Source: a virus
Length of the DNA: 25,659 nt
IMG/VR virus record: IMGVR_UViG_3300027963_000305
Coordinates: 1-25,659 of that record
Reading direction: 5' to 3' (one strand)
Shown in pieces: positions 22,425-25,659 of the stretch; the stretch's first letter is position 1; every line of letters begins with the position of its first letter. The notes under the pieces are model-generated. The model searched no databases. It was not told the DNA's origin and worked only from the letters and a program-made list of their open reading frames with translations. The translations under genes were made by a program, and so were the position numbers.

Positions 22425-23577
22425 ATTTACCTGCTTGTATTTTCTTTTGATTTAATTGTTCCATGCAAACATAACGGATTGCATCTATTGCGTGGTTAGA
22501 GTAATCAACGGGTATGTTTTCAAAGTCACCATTCTTATTTACAGTCCACACATACTCACTAAACTCTCTAACGATATTAACACTGCTTTTAAGGATATGT
22601 AGTTTGTGTTGGTGCATGATATCAATTCCCATCTTAATACTATCCTTACCTTTCTTAACAGGCTTTATATTGAAACCTGCTCTATATATCTCTTCTATCA
22701 ATCTACCTTCCGCACTATCTCCCCATATTGGATTTCTCTCTACATCAAGTGATTTTAATTCAGCTACGATTTCCGATGTGACTAAACCTTTCTTATATAG
22801 GAGTTCTTCAAAGTATAAGTTCTCTCTCCACTTATATACTGCTACTAATGTTGTTGGGTCAATACTAAATCCAAAGTCCATACCGAATGCAACAAACTCT
22901 GCTTCATCAGGTATCTCCTCTACTAACTCTGCACTAAAGATTGTTCCTACATTATTGCCTGGTAAACCCAATCCATATATCTTATAGTATTCAGGGTTAA
23001 CCCACTTTAACCTTTCAATCTCATCTACAATAGACTTCTCTAAAAATGGATTGTCTAAAAATGTGCTAATATATAAACTGCTCTCAGGGTGTGTTTGTAT
23101 TTCATTAAAGATATAGTGGTTAGTTCCGAATGATGGGTTATACGCTATAATAGTTTTAATTCTAGTTCTAATAAATAACTGAAAGTAATCCTCTCTACTT
23201 AATTCATTACACTCATCTATAAACAAATAGTCTCTTGCACTACCCTTTCTCTTTTCCGAACTATCAATTGACATAAACTCTACCATTGAACCATTGTCAA
23301 AATTGTATATGTGTTCAGTAGCAGACCAGTTGTTATCATCCCATATCTCTAAATCTTTAAGTATTGTTTGCCAGTCTCTCATAATACTAACTCTCATAGA
23401 TGGAAAAGACTTTCTTACTACTGAAACTACTATGTTAGGCTCCATTAAACAATGAACTAATATCCATTGTAAAGCAGAATATGATTTACTGCTTCTAGTT
23501 CCACCTTGCAGTATACATATCTTTTTACTCTCATCAATATCCCTATATGTCTTTGATGTGGTTATGTTTAGTTCCAT
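22393..23577 (-). CDS. terL: Terminase large subunit, PBSX-like
   Basis: At 394 residues it has both terminase domains. The ATPase part shows the Walker A motif GGTRSSKS at 25-32 and Walker B YLFIDE at 117-122, followed by IIAYNPSFGTNHYIF near 143-157, typical of the PBSX (Terminase_3) group. The nuclease domain has the three acidic residues expected for an RNase H-like fold: Asp234 in GMDFGF, Asp287 in WGDSAEG and Asp365 in SNHAIDAIRY. It packs DNA into the prohead through the portal and cuts concatemers. Its start overlaps the small-subunit gene by 35 nt and its end overlaps a coiled-coil gene. All key residues are present, so it should be active. Confidence 0.93.
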   Translation of the reverse strand: MELNITTSKTYRDIDESKKICILQGGTRSSKSYSALQWILVHCLMEPNIVVSVVRKSFPSMRVSIMRDWQTILKDLEIWDDNNWSATEHIYNFDNGSMVEFMSIDSSEKRKGSARDYLFIDECNELSREDYFQLFIRTRIKTIIAYNPSFGTNHYIFNEIQTHPESSLYISTFLDNPFLEKSIVDEIERLKWVNPEYYKIYGLGLPGNNVGTIFSAELVEEIPDEAEFVAFGMDFGFSIDPTTLVAVYKWRENLYFEELLYKKGLVTSEIVAELKSLDVERNPIWGDSAEGRLIEEIYRAGFNIKPVKKGKDSIKMGIDIMHQHKLHILKSSVNIVREFSEYVWTVNKNGDFENIPVDYSNHAIDAIRYVCMEQLNQKKIQAGKYAISIGRHKY

Positions 23578-23863
23578 CTACTATGTTTAGGTTGATTGAT
23601 TGTATCTTTGCATTGACTTCCATTGTTCCTTTCACATCTATGCTTCTCATCTTTGGCATTGCATATTCTAATAACCTCATTGATAACTCTATAGCTTTCT
23701 CTGGGTTTTTCTTTTTTAGTTCTTCTAAGTCTTGCTGTATTGTGGATAAAGTATTATTAACTGCACGATTGATTGTTAACCTCATTTGTTCTGTGGTTCT
23801 ATTCAATGCTCCTTTTGGTCTCCCATTAGCATTTATTCTTTTATCTCCTTTAACGAACGCCAT
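23543..23863 (-). CDS. terS: Terminase small subunit (putative)
   Basis: A 106-residue protein directly upstream of and overlapping the large terminase gene by 35 nt. The N-terminus KGDKRINANGRPKGALNRTTEQMR (split over residues 5-28) has the basic GRPKG-x-x-NR-x-T segment common in phage small-terminase or DUF5681-like proteins and suited to DNA contact. Residues 30-75 form a helical hairpin (LSTIQQDLEELKKKNPEKAIEL) suited to oligomerisation. The C-terminal part (KIQSINLNIVDG) resembles the terminase-binding tail. The role, recognising phage DNA and starting packaging, is inferred from these features and position. Confidence 0.75.
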   Translation of the reverse strand: MAFVKGDKRINANGRPKGALNRTTEQMRLTINRAVNNTLSTIQQDLEELKKKNPEKAIELSMRLLEYAMPKMRSIDVKGTMEVNAKIQSINLNIVDGTKHNHIKDI

Positions 23864-23906
23864 AGTATTTTAATTGTATTTTACTATTATATAAACACAT
23901 CTTATA

Positions 23907-24002
23907 TTATTTGTTAGTAAACACCTCCCAAGCAACTAATAGTGTCAGGGTGGTCAGGTATACCATCATTAATACGATTATTTCTTTATCTTGCTTCTTC
24001 AT
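23907..24002 (-). CDS. Very small single-span membrane peptide (31 aa)
   Basis: A 31-codon frame starts at an ATG at 24002, inside the last codons of the 128-residue gene (17-nt overlap), and ends at a TAA at 23907. It encodes a charged N-terminus (MKKQDKEI), one hydrophobic helix of about 20 residues (IVLMMVYLTTLTLLVAWEVF) and TNK. Charged-hydrophobic-charged order is that of a small membrane protein, for example a holin-like or accessory peptide. It occupies the only sizeable gap between the surrounding genes. So short a frame may arise by chance; confidence is moderate. Confidence 0.45.
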   Translation of the reverse strand: MKKQDKEIIVLMMVYLTTLTLLVAWEVFTNK

Positions 24003-24372
24003 AATTAAACCATTTATTATTATTGTGGTTCTCTACTGCTTTAATTAATCTCTTTACTCTATCCTTATAACTTCCTAACCATAGTTCATTTGCTTTAACA
24101 CCTACTTCATATGGTAACTCTTTTCCTATTGATGTATATTGTTCCGCAGTTATATCAATGATTGTTCCCATTTCATCAACACACCACCAATGCCATTCAC
24201 CTTCCCAATCTAATCCTTTATTTAATTGTAAGTTAGGATAAAAGTGTTTAAGTGTTGCCGATGAATGATAACAATGTCCATACATAGGATTTGCTACATT
24301 CCTATCATGCATCCACATTGGTAAAAGGGATGGTGTTAACTTAGCTTTTATTATTTCTATTGTTTCATTCAT
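23986..24372 (-). CDS. Hypothetical phage protein with possible Cys-His-Asp site (128 aa)
   Basis: This 128-residue protein has Cys34 in YGHCYHSS, His61 in EGEWHWWCVD and Asp73 in GTIIDIT, with AEQYT following. The order Cys, then His after about 27 residues, then Asp in a beta strand (xIxDxTAEQY) matches the catalytic arrangement of papain-like or transglutaminase-like folds. Similar small proteins with GHCYHASE and IIDxTAEQF phrases are common in phages but have no settled function as far as I know. The C-terminal half is helical and basic. It overlaps the upstream 56-residue gene by 8 nt. Activity as a protease, amidase or ligase is a hypothesis from residue order only. Confidence 0.72.
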   Translation of the reverse strand: MNETIEIIKAKLTPSLLPMWMHDRNVANPMYGHCYHSSATLKHFYPNLQLNKGLDWEGEWHWWCVDEMGTIIDITAEQYTSIGKELPYEVGVKANELWLGSYKDRVKRLIKAVENHNNNKWFNYEEAR

Positions 24373-24535
24373 TCTCTATTGCTTCATATCCATACATTCC
24401 AACTGTCCTTCCATCTGCATCTAATACAACTATCATACCTGCCCATTGATTACCTCTTAATATAATTTGCTTATCCTTTATCCAATTCCAGTCAAAGTTA
24501 AGATGAACATACTTATAATCTATTCTAGTATTCAT
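24365..24535 (-). CDS. Small hypothetical protein (56 aa)
   Basis: A frame from an ATG at 24535 to a TGA at 24365 encodes 56 residues (MNTRIDYKYVHLNFDWNWIKD, then QWAGMIVVLDADGRTVGMYGYEAIENE). It overlaps the zinc-ribbon gene by 11 nt upstream and the 128-residue gene by 8 nt downstream, the tight packing seen throughout this part. The segment GMIVVLDADGRTVGMYGYEA looks like a beta hairpin with a DADG turn. No family is recognised. Without this gene there would be an unexplained 150-nt gap. Confidence 0.6.
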   Translation of the reverse strand: MNTRIDYKYVHLNFDWNWIKDKQIILRGNQWAGMIVVLDADGRTVGMYGYEAIENE

Positions 24536-24971
24536 AGTGTCCGCGAGTATCAGGATATTCTTTTCTAATCATATTCTTTGTCTTTAGATTATTATTTTTT
24601 CTTTCTCTTGGCACCTTTCTATCAAATATCCATTCCATTATACCCAACTCTTTAGCTTCTTTCAATTGTTTCTCATAGTGTGCAAGAACATAAGACTTAT
24701 CACCAGTCTTATTGTATTCTTTCCATGCATTACTTAAAGCAGTTCTTATACTACAAAATCTTGCACCTGCTTCATTTGTTCTATTATTAAAAGGATATGG
24801 TTTTTTTAGAGGACGCTTTGCTCTTTTAACTTCTTCAATTACTTTTTGTGCTTTATTAACACATAACCTACATTTGTTAATTGGTTTCATTGTATGATAT
24901 GCAGAACCACATTCTTTACATATCCTATCTTCACCATTCTTGTGGTCAAACTTTCTAGCCCATAATGACAT
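24525..24971 (-). CDS. Zinc-ribbon phage protein (148 aa)
   Basis: Residues 18-37 contain a C-x2-C-x12-C-x2-C arrangement (Cys18, 21, 34, 37) of the zinc-ribbon type. A basic helical region follows (KAQKVIEEVKRAKRPLKKPY), then TNEAGARFCSIRTALSNAWKEY and a very basic segment near residue 120 (RKVPRERKNNN). A zinc ribbon plus Lys/Arg-rich helices suggests nucleic-acid binding, for example as a regulator or endonuclease accessory protein. No HNH or other catalytic motif is visible. It begins 5 nt after the sigma-factor stop, and the two could act together in late transcription; this is inference. Confidence 0.7.
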   Translation of the reverse strand: MSLWARKFDHKNGEDRICKECGSAYHTMKPINKCRLCVNKAQKVIEEVKRAKRPLKKPYPFNNRTNEAGARFCSIRTALSNAWKEYNKTGDKSYVLAHYEKQLKEAKELGIMEWIFDRKVPRERKNNNLKTKNMIRKEYPDTRGHYEY

Positions 24972-24976
24972 ATAAC

Positions 24977-25525
24977 TTATTGTTTATTAAATGGATTGTC
25001 TAATGTGCTCTCTAAATACTTTCTTATCTTCTTAACTGAAAGGAATACTGTTGACTTACTTATCTTTATATCATTTGCTACTTCATCAAGAGTTTTGTCC
25101 GACATCCAATATAGTTCAAATATCTTTGCAGGTGCCCACATTCTTGTTGCTGATAACTTTTGTAGTTCATCTATCACTTCTCTATGTGCCTTCTCTAACT
25201 CTTGGTCTTTATCTGTATCATATTCTTCAAAAACATCTTCACTTACGACTTCTTCTTTATACACTATTCGGTTTAGCTTTTTGGTTTTGTTAATCCATCT
25301 GCTTTCCAAAAATCTATAACAATAAAACATATGATAAGATACACCATAAAATATCTTTGGATTACATTTCTTATGTAGGTATTCATAAAGTTCTTGCACT
25401 AAATCTTCTGCTTCTTCTTTATTCTTTGTAATCTTTTTAGCGTGTTTGATTAACCAATCGTTACTATTGATGTATAAATTGGTTAATCTTTGTTCACACT
25501 CCAAAGATAAACTACCTGTTATCAT
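24977..25525 (-). CDS. Phage-encoded ECF-like sigma factor
   Basis: This 182-residue protein has the two parts of a minimal sigma-70 family factor. Region 2 lies at about residues 20-85 with LIKHAKKITKNKEEAEDLVQ and ELYEYLHKK (the EEAEDLVQE phrase is a sigma region 2 hallmark) and a following aromatic helix (YHMFYCYRFLESRW). An acidic linker (EEYDTDKDQE) follows. Region 4 lies at about 145-176 with the helix-turn-helix TLDEVANDIKISKSTVFLSV and KKIRKYL. Region 3 is absent, as in ECF factors. It would direct host RNA polymerase to phage promoters, and the repeated AAC-N17-GTGT motif in this window is the natural candidate target. The start overlaps the preceding gene by 14 nt. Confidence 0.75.
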   Translation of the reverse strand: MITGSLSLECEQRLTNLYINSNDWLIKHAKKITKNKEEAEDLVQELYEYLHKKCNPKIFYGVSYHMFYCYRFLESRWINKTKKLNRIVYKEEVVSEDVFEEYDTDKDQELEKAHREVIDELQKLSATRMWAPAKIFELYWMSDKTLDEVANDIKISKSTVFLSVKKIRKYLESTLDNPFNKQ

Positions 25526-25659
25526 TTACTTTTATATAATTGTTAAGTGTGTCAACTGCAGCTTTCCAATACTTTCCTGCTGATGAACAAGTGCATGGTC
25601 TTGCACCATGATTACCATCTATCTTATTATACATGTCCCAAATATATCCTGTTTGATGT
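25512..25659 (-). CDS. Small Cys-containing protein, 5' part outside the window
   Basis: The last 48 residues of a gene whose start is beyond the window edge. The visible part includes GYIWDMYNKIDGNHGARPCTC, then SSAGKYWKAAVDTLNNYI, and ends KVNDNR at a TAG at 25512. The RPCTCSSAGxYWxxAVxxL phrase is a recurring C-terminal segment in small Bacteroidetes-phage proteins of unknown function; the Cys-x-Cys could be part of a metal site. The gene overlaps the sigma-factor start by 14 nt, suggesting that they are co-transcribed. Confidence 0.65.
   Translation of the reverse strand, partial: HQTGYIWDMYNKIDGNHGARPCTCSSAGKYWKAAVDTLNNYIKVNDNR

Noticed and set aside
22514-22987. 157-codon plus-strand frame opposite the terminase
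   Set aside because: The minus-strand terminase has all catalytic residues here; the antisense frame is a shadow.
23875-23920. Seventh copy of the late-promoter motif before the small terminase
   Set aside because: Only GTGTTTATA resembles the second box; no first box at the right spacing.
1-25659. tRNA genes, insertion sequences, integrase or attachment site
   Set aside because: No cloverleaf-like sequence, transposase, recombinase or terminal repeat was recognised on reading either strand.

Overview
The window is a 25.7-kb piece of an AT-rich tailed bacteriophage genome (Caudoviricetes). Every credible gene lies on the minus strand, so the transcription order runs from high to low coordinates. 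The protein families (PBSX-like terminase, XkdF-like protease with an extra C-terminal domain, DUF6712-like connector, Ser/Thr/Asn-rich fibres, glycine-rich adhesin) and the almost complete absence of Shine-Dalgarno sequences before A/T-rich start sites point to a phage of a Bacteroidetes/Flavobacteriia-type host. It is probably an uncultured aquatic phage; this host assignment is inference. A tape measure and a tail-tube-like protein are present and no sheath was recognised, so a siphovirus-like particle is most likely.

Layout in transcription order. (1) 25659-22203: end of a small Cys-containing protein, an ECF-like sigma factor, a zinc-ribbon protein, two small genes, a Cys/His/Asp protein, a 31-residue membrane peptide, terminase small and large subunits, and a coiled-coil protein. 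(2) 22225-21459: a gene that continues in the -1 frame through a run of nine T. (3) 21418-17458: a Cys-rich small protein, a 786-residue repetitive fibre, a beta-propeller adhesin and a small protein. (4) 17404-14967: acidic scaffold-like protein, major capsid protein and tail-tube-like protein, closed by a strong intrinsic terminator. (5) 14858-9419: small structural protein, portal, connectors, a second fibre paralogous to the first, a LamG-like adhesin and a gp10-like protein. (6) 9366-4622: three large tail/baseplate proteins. (7) 4586-2347: small protein plus tape measure. (8) 2315-1: maturation protease, two small proteins and a glycine-rich adhesin cut by the window edge.

The most interesting signal is a bipartite non-coding motif, ATAACTATTTTT-N10-GTGTTTTTA on the minus strand. 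Four near-exact copies have identical spacing, and there are two degenerate copies. Together they sit just before the first gene of each of units 3 to 8. The AAC-N17-GTGT geometry resembles ECF promoters, and the phage encodes an ECF-like sigma factor, so I propose a phage-specific late promoter regulon.

Other notable points are two duplicated fibre-adhesin cassettes carrying different binding folds, two poly-T slippery runs at domain boundaries, and a hexapeptide (SSYAGE) shared by the capsid protein and the protease that may be a maturation cleavage site. No tRNA, CRISPR array, insertion sequence or integrase was seen.
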